In this document: positions 1 to 6,827 of the stretch, piece after piece
How positions within the stretch are numbered: the first letter of the stretch is position 1
Layout of the letters: every line of letters begins with the position of its first letter
From: Haloarcula argentinensis DSM 12282
Lineage (GTDB): Archaea > Halobacteriota > Halobacteria > Halobacteriales > Haloarculaceae
Assembly (NCBI GenBank): GCA_000336895.1
Contig: AOLX01000021.1
Coordinates: forward strand, 1-64,000
Direction of reading: 5' to 3'
Length of the DNA: 64,000 bases
Notes under the pieces: generated by a model
Database searches by the model: none
Told to the model about the DNA's origin: nothing
What the model saw: the letters and a program-made list of their open reading frames with translations, nothing else
Translations under genes and position numbers: made by a program

Positions 1-165
1 TGAGAGTTATATCCGCTATTGGCCTCAGTTTCCCGAGGTTATTGCGGTCTGTAGGGTAGTTTGGCCACGTGTTACTGAGCTATATGCCACGGGTCTAAGC
101 CCGTGCGACTAGCATGGCTAAATCGGACTCCGATAGCAATGGCCTCCGGCAGGATCAACCGGAAT
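1..165 (-). rRNA. rrs: 16S ribosomal RNA, 5' end (partial)
   Basis: Read on the minus strand, this begins with the universal archaeal 16S start ATTCCGGTTGATCCTGCC at 165 and continues through the first helices, including ACACGTGGCCAAACTACCC, until it leaves the window at base 1. Only about 165 bases of the roughly 1,470 are present. The sequence matches my memory of Haloarcula-type 16S genes, which exist as divergent copies in one genome, so this cannot tell which operon it is. The upstream tandem promoters confirm that this is the start of an rrn operon. Confidence 0.97.
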
Positions 166-444
166 GTATCCCGGCACAAGGCCGGGGGGTTAGGCGGGAT
201 CACACCCATATAATGGGTGTGGTCGCTATCGAAGGGTGTTCGAGGACACCCGTCGACCGAGTGTCACCGAACTATCAGGGCTAACATCAGATCCCATCTT
301 GACGGCGGACCGCAGGGGTGGAATCCTCATTTCTTCGGACCTGATTGTTGTCTCGAAGCCACCATAAAGGCTTCGAGTTTCGTTGGCGAGTCGATCCCGC
401 CTGGCCCGTGTCGGCAGGGATTCAATGTCCCCGACCGAACGTTG
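166..444 (-). other. 16S rRNA 5' leader / pre-rRNA processing region
   Basis: This stretch between the nearest rRNA promoter and mature 16S has no credible reading frame. It contains several self-complementary pieces, for example the pair acacccata / tgggtgt around 205-222 and gggtgttcgaggacaccc around 235-252. In haloarchaea the leader pairs with sequence behind 16S to form the bulge-helix-bulge processing stem. The partner strand lies outside the window, so the exact cleavage site cannot be placed. Confidence 0.6.
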
Positions 445-488
445 TTCGCGTTCATTCCGAACACCCTGTTACACTTAAGGGCGTCGGA
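445..488 (-). promoter_or_regulatory. rRNA promoter P1 (proximal)
   Basis: On the minus strand a BRE-like TCCGACGCC is followed by CCTTAAGTG (TATA core CTTAAG, 474-479). About 25 bases later comes a start-site region ending in GAACGCG. The layout matches established haloarchaeal rRNA promoters, in which transcription starts near TGCGAACG. It is nearly identical to the element at 524-567. Confidence 0.8.
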
Positions 489-492
489 TCGG

Positions 493-519
493 GCTCGCGT
501 CGAACCGCACGACGCGAGC
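493..519. repeat. 10-bp perfect inverted repeat between rRNA promoters
   Basis: The arms gctcgcgtcg (493-502) and cgacgcgagc (510-519) are perfect complements around a 7-base loop. The repeat sits in the spacer between P1 and P2, so RNA from the upstream promoters would carry the hairpin while P1 RNA would not. It could be a processing or anti-termination element or a protein site; the function is unknown. Confidence 0.6.
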
Positions 520-523
520 GACC

Positions 524-567
524 TTCGCGTTCATTCCGAACGCCCTGTTACACTTAAGGGCATCGGA
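524..567 (-). promoter_or_regulatory. rRNA promoter P2
   Basis: This is a near copy of P1: 42 of 44 bases agree and the period is exactly 79 bases. The TATA core CTTAAG lies at 553-558 on the minus strand, preceded by a TCCGATGCC BRE-like stretch and followed by the same GTTCGGAATGAACGCG initiation region. Confidence 0.8.
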
Positions 568-602
568 ACGAGTGCGTTCGTTCGGGGGCGTCGGCCCCTG
601 AC

Positions 603-652
603 CGCGTTCGCATTTCATTTCGATGGGTGAGCCACACTTAACCCCGTCGAAG
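603..652 (-). promoter_or_regulatory. rRNA promoter P3 (distal)
   Basis: On the minus strand TTCGACGGGGTTAAGTG (TATA core at 637-642) is followed about 25 bases later by GAAATGCGAACG. This is the version closest to the classical Halobacterium rRNA promoter, with TTCGACG before the TATA box and TGCGAACG at the start site. It differs from P1 and P2 between TATA and start, so it is not part of their recent duplication. Confidence 0.8.
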
Positions 653-814
653 GAGATCGTCTGCGGGCCGCGATTACACGGGTGTGAGTGTCCCACACGT
701 GTATGGACAGGGAGTATGGATTACGGAACAGATAGCTGTGACAGATGCCCCCTATCTCCTCGCGCGCACGTGGATGCGTATGTCACTGTCACGGCGTCAA
801 CTTCGAAGGTCAGC

Positions 815-819
815 AAAAA
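815..819 (-). terminator. oligo-T terminator behind the MC1 gene
   Basis: The minus strand reads CATTTTTGC 16-20 bases after the MC1 stop codon. Runs of five or more T in the non-template strand are the known intrinsic archaeal termination signal. It also insulates MC1 from the rRNA promoters on the same strand. Confidence 0.5.
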
Positions 820-834
820 TGTCGGGAATTCGAC

Positions 835-1143
835 CTAGATCTCGTCTAGGTGTTCGACGCCCTGCTTCGAGACGTTCCCTTTCGTGATATCGCCGGGCAT
901 CCAGTCGGGTTTGTCGTCGGGTGCCTCCTCGACCCATGCCCACGCTTCGTAGATGTGGACTTTGTGGGTTCCTTTCTCCCGTAGTCGTATCTCCTCAGGG
1001 TCAGCCTGATCTTCACCGTCGGCCGGCTCAAGTCGACGTGCTGCCTTCAGCGCAGCCTGCCGAGGTGTTCCGCCCGAGAAGACGCTCGATTCGTCACCGT
1101 CTTCGCGCAGTGCGAAGTTGCGCTTGTCACTGTCGGGTGCCAT
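835..1143 (-). CDS. chromosomal architectural protein MC1
   Basis: A 102-residue protein of the MC1 family, small non-histone DNA-bending proteins first known from Methanosarcina and common in haloarchaea. The family core is plain: KRNFALR near the start, then VFSGGTPRQAALKAA, IRLREKGTHKVHIYEAW and PDWMPGDITK. It is more acidic than methanogen MC1, as expected in a salt-in cytoplasm. It probably binds and bends chromosomal DNA as a monomer. I chose the ATG at 1143 because the family similarity starts there and a TATA box at 1183-1192 would start RNA about 15 bases before it; in-frame codons up to 1200 run through that promoter. It is single, and faces the same way as the rRNA operon. Confidence 0.93.
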   Translation of the reverse strand: MAPDSDKRNFALREDGDESSVFSGGTPRQAALKAARRLEPADGEDQADPEEIRLREKGTHKVHIYEAWAWVEEAPDDKPDWMPGDITKGNVSKQGVEHLDEI

Positions 1144-1182
1144 GGATTTCACCGCTCCATGCCAATTCAGCACATGGCAGAA

Positions 1183-1192
1183 CATAAATATA
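1183..1192 (-). promoter_or_regulatory. MC1 promoter TATA box
   Basis: On the minus strand GGGTATATTTATG gives a strong TATA element about 40-45 bases before the MC1 start codon. This predicts a short 5' leader of roughly 15 bases. Confidence 0.6.
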
Positions 1193-1344
1193 CCCCCCAA
1201 TCCGCTCTCCGTCGGGGGATACTTTTATACAGTGGTGCCGCTGCGTACCAGTTCAAACCTGCAAACCGGCTGGCTTAAGCCAGATATTCGGGCCGAAATC
1301 GTCACGCGCGTCCACAAAACCGCCAGCCAGCGACCGGCGGCACG

Positions 1345-1358
1345 GTAGACTTAAGTGT
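1345..1358 (+). promoter_or_regulatory. promoter of the AbrB-like gene
   Basis: The stretch gtagacttaagtgtat carries a TATA core cttaagtg at 1350-1357, 35-40 bases before the ATG at 1392. The core is the same as in the rRNA promoters. A second TATA-like acttttata lies at 1221-1229 and a ctggcttaagccag palindrome near 1270; their roles are unclear. Confidence 0.55.
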
Positions 1359-1391
1359 ATCCTGCGGTGAAGTGCGGAGTAGGATAGCGCG

Positions 1392-1589
1392 ATGGTGCGA
1401 AAGAAGAAGCTCAGCCCGAGTGGCGCCAAAGATGAGGACGGCGAGTACCACAACGTACATATCAACATTCACGAAGACGAGCTAGCCGTCGCCGGGATGG
1501 AGATCGGTGACGAAGTGTTCGTCCGCGTCCGCGACAACAAAATTATTATCCAGAAAGCCGACCCGGAAGAGGTCGAACACGACTTTTGA
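1392..1589 (+). CDS. small AbrB/SpoVT-like protein
   Basis: A 65-residue protein with a basic N-terminus (MVRKKKL) and a segment (residues 25-57: DELAVAGMEIGDEVFVRV then NKIIIQKAD) typical of the swapped-hairpin AbrB DNA-binding fold. Members of this fold are transition-state regulators or antitoxins. No toxin-like gene stands next to it, so a stand-alone DNA-binding or regulatory role is more likely. It is divergent from the MC1 gene and has its own promoter. The size agrees with short haloarchaeal AbrB proteins. Confidence 0.75.
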   Translation: MVRKKKLSPSGAKDEDGEYHNVHINIHEDELAVAGMEIGDEVFVRVRDNKIIIQKADPEEVEHDF

Positions 1590-1693
1590 GGCACCATCGA
1601 CGGTGACACAGTGCCACTGGGCGGGGCTGTTGGGCCGACGCCCGAAATCGGTCAGTCACCACCGTTCTTCGAGCTAACCCGAACACCCACACA

Positions 1694-2746
1694 ATGAGAC
1701 CTTACGATATCGCGAAACCACTCCTGTTTTCGCTGCCAGCAGAAACCGCCAACCGGAGCGTCCATCGACTGTTAGAGGCAGTTGATGGAACCCGAATCGC
1801 CGACGCGATGGCCGACCGCTACACCGTCACTGACGACCGGCTCGCAGTGGAGGCGTTCGGCTACACGTTCGACAACCCCGTCGGAGTCGCTGCCGGTTTC
1901 GACAAGAACGCCACCATCCCTAGTGCGCTGGCGTCACTGGGCTTCGGCTTCGCCGAAGTCGGCGGTGTCACGGCCGAGCCACAGACCGGGAACGCCCGCC
2001 CGCGGATGTTCCGGCTCAGAGAGGACGAGGCGATAATCAACCGGATGGGACTGAACAACGACGGGGCCATCGTCATCGGCGAGCGACTGAAGAACGTCGA
2101 CGCCCCGTTCCCGGTCGGCGTCAACATCGCCAAGACGGAACACGTCGGGACGGATGAGGCCCCAGAGGACTACCGAACCACGTATGAACACGTCGCCGAA
2201 GGTGGGGACTTCTTCGTCGTCAACGTCTCCTGTCCCAACTCAGAGGGGTTCGAGGAACTGCAGAACCGCGACGCGATGGAGGCCATCCTCGGCGAGCTAC
2301 AGGACGCGGGCGCAGCCCCGCTGCTCGTGAAGCTCTCACCGGACCTTCCCGAACCGGCGGTCGAGGACGCGCTGGATATAGTGACCGAGCTAGATCTAGA
2401 TGGCGTCGTCGCAACGAATACCACGACGGACCGGCCCGCCAGCCTGCGCTCGCCGAACGCGGTCGAGACAGGCGGCCTCTCAGGGAAACCAATCGAGAAC
2501 GAGGCGACCGAGATGGTTCGGTTCGTTGCCGAGCGTGTCGACGTGCCTGTTGTCGGCGTCGGTGGCATCTCGACGGCGGAGGGCGCATACCGGAAGATCC
2601 GCGCCGGGGCCTCGCTCGTCCAGCTGTACACCGGCCTGGTCTACCGCGGTCCGTCCACCGCACGCGAAATCAATTCTGGACTCCTCGACTTGCTCGCGGA
2701 GGACGGCTTCGACTCGGTCGAGGACGCCGTCGGCGCGGACCTGTAG
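1694..2746 (+). CDS. pyrD: dihydroorotate dehydrogenase, class 2-like
   Basis: The 350-residue enzyme oxidises dihydroorotate to orotate in pyrimidine synthesis. Family marks are GFDKNA (69-74), RMGLNNDG (117-124), NVSCPN (177-182), LVKLSPDL and the FMN phosphate site VGVGGIS. The N-terminal helical extension (about 1-50) and overall order fit class 2, the membrane-associated quinone-dependent group. Oddly, the catalytic-base position, Ser175 in E. coli PyrD, is Cys180 here, as in class 1 enzymes. The gene is followed 39 bases on by an RDD membrane protein on the same strand. Assignment is secure; the electron acceptor is inferred. Confidence 0.95.
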   Translation: MRPYDIAKPLLFSLPAETANRSVHRLLEAVDGTRIADAMADRYTVTDDRLAVEAFGYTFDNPVGVAAGFDKNATIPSALASLGFGFAEVGGVTAEPQTGNARPRMFRLREDEAIINRMGLNNDGAIVIGERLKNVDAPFPVGVNIAKTEHVGTDEAPEDYRTTYEHVAEGGDFFVVNVSCPNSEGFEELQNRDAMEAILGELQDAGAAPLLVKLSPDLPEPAVEDALDIVTELDLDGVVATNTTTDRPASLRSPNAVETGGLSGKPIENEATEMVRFVAERVDVPVVGVGGISTAEGAYRKIRAGASLVQLYTGLVYRGPSTAREINSGLLDLLAEDGFDSVEDAVGADL

Positions 2747-2785
2747 CTGGCAAATCTTGAAGTACAGTTGCAGCGAACCGGCGAC

Positions 2786-3265
2786 ATGGCCGACACCCGC
2801 CGCACGCTGCATATCGCATCCTGGGACGACCGCTTTCTCGCGTGGCTTCTCGACATCCTGCTCGTCGGTGTCGTCCTCTCCGCACTGGGCGAAGCCGCTG
2901 GCGTGTTCTCACTCCTGACCGGCAGCCTCTCAGTTACCTCCCCGTTCACCGGTCTGAACGGGCTCGGCCTGTTCGTCTACTGGACGGTCTTGGAAGGCCG
3001 GCAGGGGCAGTCGGTCGGGAAAATAGTGATGAACATCGCCGTCACGGACGAACGCGGCGAGGCCATCGACTACGTGACAGCGGCCATCGAGAGCTTCGGG
3101 AAGGCGTTCCTGCTGCCCCTCGATATCCTCGTCGGCTGGCTGGCCTACGAGAAGGAGGGGCTGCGGCTGTTCAACAAGCTCTCTTCGACCATCGTCATCG
3201 AGACCGACGAAGAGGAAGCCGAGAAGCCGAGCGACGTAGAGTACGTGTATCCGAGCGACAGGTAG
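2786..3265 (+). CDS. RDD family membrane protein
   Basis: A 159-residue protein with the RDD signature: RFLAWLLDILLVGVV in the first helix (the Arg and Asp residues that name the family), then the loop WTVLEGRQGQSVGKIVMNI and a later hydrophobic helix. The acidic tail (EEEAEKPSD) is probably cytoplasmic. RDD proteins are small integral membrane proteins of uncertain function, some linked to ion exchange. I chose ATG 2786 over an upstream TTG. It lies just behind pyrD and may share its transcript. Confidence 0.85.
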   Translation: MADTRRTLHIASWDDRFLAWLLDILLVGVVLSALGEAAGVFSLLTGSLSVTSPFTGLNGLGLFVYWTVLEGRQGQSVGKIVMNIAVTDERGEAIDYVTAAIESFGKAFLLPLDILVGWLAYEKEGLRLFNKLSSTIVIETDEEEAEKPSDVEYVYPSDR

Positions 3266-3298
3266 AGCCGAGGGAGCGCTGCGCCGGCTCAGCCGGAC

Positions 3299-5041
3299 TT
3301 ACTCCAGTGCATCCAGACGGAACTCGAAGGCGGCGACCGGCAGCTCCAGATCGTGTTCGATAAGCAGTTTCGGATGAATTTCACCGATGACGCCGACCGA
3401 CTCCCCGTCGAGGACGACCTCGGCGGCGCGGCCGCCGATGAACGACGGATGCACGGTTGGTGGCGTTTCGAGGTCCTTGTCGAAGGCGTCGGCGAGCGCC
3501 TGCAGACGAGCCTTCGCGTCTTCGTACGAGGCGTCCGTTCGCGCGAGCGCGGCGGCGACGGTACGGTGTTCGGCGATGCCGGTGTTCTCCGAGTCGTCGA
3601 GACCGGCGGCCAGCCCGATTTCGGCGAGGTCCTGCGGGTAGCTCCGGTGGGTGTTGTTCTCGAGCACCATCATGATGGAGGGGAGCGCCCACGTCCGGAG
3701 GATGGTGTAATCCTCACTGTAGGGCTCCTGGATGGTGACGGGGTCGGTCTGACCGACGACATCCCCGCCCGTGGTGTCGGGGTCCAACCCCATCCGCTCG
3801 AAGTTCTCGACCTCGTTTATCATGTGGAAGTTCAGCAGGTCCTCGAAGCCCAGTCCGACGAGCGCGTCGCGGGCGGCGTCCTCCAGCCTGGACCGCTCGT
3901 GGCGGCCGCCGACCGTCGACACGTCGGGGTAGGTCGGTTCGAGGCTGTTGAACCCGAGCGCCCGGCCGATGTCGTCGATGGTGTCCAGCGGGTGGATGAC
4001 ATCGACGCGGTAGGGCGGGACCTCAACTTCGTATGCCACACCGTCGTCGGATTCAGTTTCGGTGGCGTCGAGACCGGCCCGCTCGGCGTAGTCGATGACC
4101 TCGCGGCTGTCCAGCGAGACGCCGAGAATGGACTCGATGCGGTCGTGGGTAACCGTCTTCGTCCGCACCGAGAAGTCCGGCCGTTCCAGCGTCTTGCCAG
4201 CATACTCCCCAGGCGCGTCATCAGCGTAGGACACGTCGACCTTCTCGACCTGTCCGCCGCGGGCGGCGAGCGCGTAGCAGACGATGTTGCACATGTGGTC
4301 GATGGTCCACTGGTCGGTCCCGGTCATCTCGATGAACAGGTCTCGGGAGTCGACGCTGACCTCGGTCCGGCGGCCGTTGATGACCGGCGGGAACGAGAAC
4401 AGGCCGATGGCGTCGTAGATGGCCGGCACACGGTCGAAATCGGCCACGAGGTCGCCGTAGGTCTGGCCGGTCTCATGGGACGCCATGACCTCGCTGGGGG
4501 TCATCTCCGCGTCGGCGTCCAGCGGGACGAACGTGGCCTCGTCGGGGTCCGCGCTGGTGTAGGTGATGGACTTGCCCGTCTCGTCCGTGACCGAGTCCCC
4601 TTTCAGCATCGTGAGGTCGTGGACGCCGATAGCGCCTTTCGCCCGCTTGCGGCCCATCGTCGCGTGGAGCTTCTCCTGTAGTTGGATAAGCGATTCCAGC
4701 GCGGCCTCGTCCATGTCGAGGCCGCGGACGATAGCGCCGGTGACATACGGACGCTCATCGGGCTGGTCCTCAACCTCGATGGTCCAGTCGGCGCTGTTCG
4801 TGTTGGGGATATCCACCCCGCGGTCGTCACCGTAGTGGTAGCGCAGCGACCGCGCGACGCCCTCGACGGAGAGACGGTCCAGTCGGTCCGGCGCGAACTC
4901 CAACTGGAACTCATCGTCCTCGGTCCAGCCCTCGAATTCAAGGCCGAGATCGAACAGGTCCGATTTGAGTTCGTCGTCGTCTTTCTCGTCGTGCCCGGTC
5001 AGATACCGCAGTTCGTCAGGGTCGACATCGACGACTGGCAT
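3299..5041 (-). CDS. pheT: phenylalanyl-tRNA synthetase beta subunit
   Basis: The 580-residue beta chain of the alpha2-beta2 phenylalanyl-tRNA synthetase. The length and order match the short archaeal/eukaryotic PheT type, which lacks the bacterial N-terminal EMAP-like and C-terminal anticodon-binding domains. It starts MPVVDVDPDELRYLTG; the central B3/B4 region carries the editing activity in this family, and the C-terminal part (LAEIGLAAGLD, FIGGRAAEV, VGVIGEIHPKLL) forms the catalytic-like fold. Its ATG overlaps the pheS stop by one base, so the two are translationally coupled. Convergent with the RDD gene. Confidence 0.96.
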   Translation of the reverse strand: MPVVDVDPDELRYLTGHDEKDDDELKSDLFDLGLEFEGWTEDDEFQLEFAPDRLDRLSVEGVARSLRYHYGDDRGVDIPNTNSADWTIEVEDQPDERPYVTGAIVRGLDMDEAALESLIQLQEKLHATMGRKRAKGAIGVHDLTMLKGDSVTDETGKSITYTSADPDEATFVPLDADAEMTPSEVMASHETGQTYGDLVADFDRVPAIYDAIGLFSFPPVINGRRTEVSVDSRDLFIEMTGTDQWTIDHMCNIVCYALAARGGQVEKVDVSYADDAPGEYAGKTLERPDFSVRTKTVTHDRIESILGVSLDSREVIDYAERAGLDATETESDDGVAYEVEVPPYRVDVIHPLDTIDDIGRALGFNSLEPTYPDVSTVGGRHERSRLEDAARDALVGLGFEDLLNFHMINEVENFERMGLDPDTTGGDVVGQTDPVTIQEPYSEDYTILRTWALPSIMMVLENNTHRSYPQDLAEIGLAAGLDDSENTGIAEHRTVAAALARTDASYEDAKARLQALADAFDKDLETPPTVHPSFIGGRAAEVVLDGESVGVIGEIHPKLLIEHDLELPVAAFEFRLDALE

Positions 5042-6552
5042 CAGCGGATCACCTCCGTCTCCCGCAGCAGTTCAAGATCACACAGCGTCCCGTGCACGTC
5101 GCGGATGTCTTCGAAGCCGTACATGAGCATGAGTAGTCGTTCGAGCGAGAGACCCCACGCCATCACGTCGCAGTCGACGCCAAGCGGCGTGAGCACCTCG
5201 TCGCGAAAGATTCCGGAGTTGCCGACCTCGACGACCTCGCCGGTCTCGGGGTGGGTGCCGAACAGTTCGAAGCTCGGCTCCGTGTAGGGGTTGTAGTGGG
5301 GCTTGAACTCCAGGTCGGTGATACCGAACTGCTCGTAGAACTCCGTGAACGTCCCCATCAGGTCCCGGACCGAGAGCTCTTCGGCCATCACCCAGCCCTC
5401 GATCTGGAAGAACTCCAGCAGATGCGTCGGGTCGAGCGTGTCGTTTCGGTACACTTTCTCGACGCTGAAGTAGCGCTCGGGCGGGTCGAGTTCGCCGACC
5501 TGATGGCCCGAGAGGTAGCGCATCGACAGCGAGGTGGTGTGGCCGCGCAGGTCCATCCCGCGGGCGATATCCTCGGTCCACGGCGAGTGGTACCCCTCGC
5601 CGTCAGGGCCGACGCCCTCCTTGTGGGCCGAGCGGACCCGTTCGACGAGGTCCGGAGGGAGGTGACCGATCTCTTCGGGCTCCGCCAGGGCGAACTGGTC
5701 CCAGTGGGTCCGGGCCGGGTGGTCCTGGGGCATGAACAGGCAGTCGTTGATCCAGAACTGAGCGTCGGCATGAGGTCCTTCCATCTCGGAGAAGCCCATG
5801 CCGACGAGCGTGTCCTTCACGCGGTTTGCCGTCTGGCGGAGGATGTGCTCCTTGCCGTGGCTCACGTCCTCGGCGTCGGCCTCGACGTTGTACTCGGTGA
5901 AAGCAACGTCCTCCCACTCGCCGCTGGTGAGCATCTCAGGGGTAAGCTGGTCGACCGTCTCGGCGGCTTCGACACCTTCCATCAGCGCGGTGACACCGTC
6001 GTCAGTGAGCTGGACCGAGCGGACGGTTTCCTCACGCACGTCGAGGAGGCCACGCCGTTCCAGTTGGTCGAGCGCATCCGTGTCGGCGTCGTCGACGCGC
6101 CTGTCTGCGACAGCCTCCAGCGCCAGCATCTCGGGGTCGGACCCGGGATCGGCGTCTTGGTTGGCCGTGATCTCGCCGCTGTCGATGCTGCCGTAGGCCT
6201 TGCGGGCGTAGTTCGAGAGCGCGATGTCGACTGCGCCGCCTTCGAGGCCGGACGCGCCGATGACCTGTCCCATCTGGACCGGGCCGTCGGCCGCGCCGGC
6301 GTCGATAGCGGCCTCGTAGAGGTCCTGTTCTGGCAGACTCTCCCGGACGTACCGGTCGCCCTCGTCGGTGAGTTCGTAGTGTTCGAGCGTCTCCTCGGAG
6401 ACGGACACCAGCCCGTCGGCTTCGAGTTCGAACGCCGCTCTGGTGGCCGCTTCCGGCTTGAGGTCAGCCTCCGCAGCCACGTCGTCGATGCGCCTGTCTT
6501 CCTGTGCGTCGGCGGCCTGCAGGACGGCCACCTGTGCCTGTGGTCGTTTCAT
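5041..6552 (-). CDS. pheS: phenylalanyl-tRNA synthetase alpha subunit
   Basis: The 503-residue catalytic subunit that charges tRNA-Phe. The first 200 residues are winged-helix modules typical of archaeal PheS. The class II catalytic domain follows, with motif 2 around YFSVEKVYRNDTLDPTHLLEFFQIEG and motif 3 in the C-terminal AWGLSLERLLMLMYGFEDIR. It is first of the pheS-pheT pair. The nearest strong promoter lies more than 200 bases upstream and first transcribes a small Phe-rich ORF (6667-6747), an arrangement that suggests control by Phe supply. A weak TATA-like GCGGTTATCC at 6575-6584 could also start a leaderless pheS mRNA. Confidence 0.96.
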   Translation of the reverse strand: MKRPQAQVAVLQAADAQEDRRIDDVAAEADLKPEAATRAAFELEADGLVSVSEETLEHYELTDEGDRYVRESLPEQDLYEAAIDAGAADGPVQMGQVIGASGLEGGAVDIALSNYARKAYGSIDSGEITANQDADPGSDPEMLALEAVADRRVDDADTDALDQLERRGLLDVREETVRSVQLTDDGVTALMEGVEAAETVDQLTPEMLTSGEWEDVAFTEYNVEADAEDVSHGKEHILRQTANRVKDTLVGMGFSEMEGPHADAQFWINDCLFMPQDHPARTHWDQFALAEPEEIGHLPPDLVERVRSAHKEGVGPDGEGYHSPWTEDIARGMDLRGHTTSLSMRYLSGHQVGELDPPERYFSVEKVYRNDTLDPTHLLEFFQIEGWVMAEELSVRDLMGTFTEFYEQFGITDLEFKPHYNPYTEPSFELFGTHPETGEVVEVGNSGIFRDEVLTPLGVDCDVMAWGLSLERLLMLMYGFEDIRDVHGTLCDLELLRETEVIR

Positions 6553-6666
6553 ACGGGTGTCTCGGTCTTGTGGGGATAACCGCGGGTCGCTCAGTTAACG
6601 GTTCTCACTTCCTGCTCGCGGTTTCGTCCGACCACGCCTCTCGACGCCGTCAGAGTCCACACGCGG
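6553..6666 (-). promoter_or_regulatory. pheST leader spacer with alternative base pairings
   Basis: This is the 114-base untranslated stretch between the Phe-rich leader ORF and pheS. An inverted repeat of 7 perfect base pairs (plus-strand aaccgcg 6578-6584 with cgcggtt 6617-6623) encloses 32 bases. Its left arm can also pair, over 5 bases, with cggtt at 6599-6603, so the two pairings exclude each other. A third small hairpin (CTC-T-GAC / GTC-GAG) lies near 6630-6650. These are weak helices seen by eye; only comparison across species can show whether they are real. Confidence 0.35.
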
Positions 6667-6747
6667 TCAGGCAGCGAAAAAGAAGCCGAACCCCGGACTA
6701 TCGGATAGCTGGCGAGCGACGCCGGCACGGTGGGATTCGGATGCCAT
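6667..6747 (-). CDS. phenylalanine-rich leader peptide of pheST (predicted)
   Basis: A 26-codon ORF, ATG at 6747 to TGA at 6667-6669, on the same strand as pheS and 114 bases before it. A strong TATA box (6771-6777) stands 24-30 bases before the ATG, so the mRNA would be leaderless, beginning at or within a base or two of the start codon. The peptide ends SPGFGFFFAA: residues 20, 22, 23 and 24 are Phe, four of the last seven. The codons TTC-TTT-TTC for residues 22-24 hold a T5 run (6677-6681), a potential archaeal terminator. Bacterial pheST operons are known to be attenuated by such Phe-rich leader peptides. No homologue was compared; translation and regulation are inferred. Confidence 0.6.
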   Translation of the reverse strand: MASESHRAGVARQLSDSPGFGFFFAA

Positions 6748-6770
6748 GTCTGAGCGGTTGTGACTGGCAG

Positions 6771-6777
6771 ATATAAA
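6771..6777 (-). promoter_or_regulatory. TATA box for the pheST leader transcript
   Basis: On the minus strand ACGTTTATATCTG gives a consensus haloarchaeal TATA element. Its centre is about 27 bases from the leader ATG at 6747. It lies in the 80-base gap after the trpS stop, so pheST has its own promoter even if trpS RNA reads through. Confidence 0.75.
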
Positions 6778-6827
6778 CGTTGTGCGTGTGCTCGTCTCGA
6801 CACGAAACGAGCGGTGGGGGCCGGTTC

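Noticed and set aside
3353..6579. Two 442-codon plus-strand frames opposite pheT and pheS
   Set aside because: Antisense shadows of GC-rich synthetase genes without family motifs.
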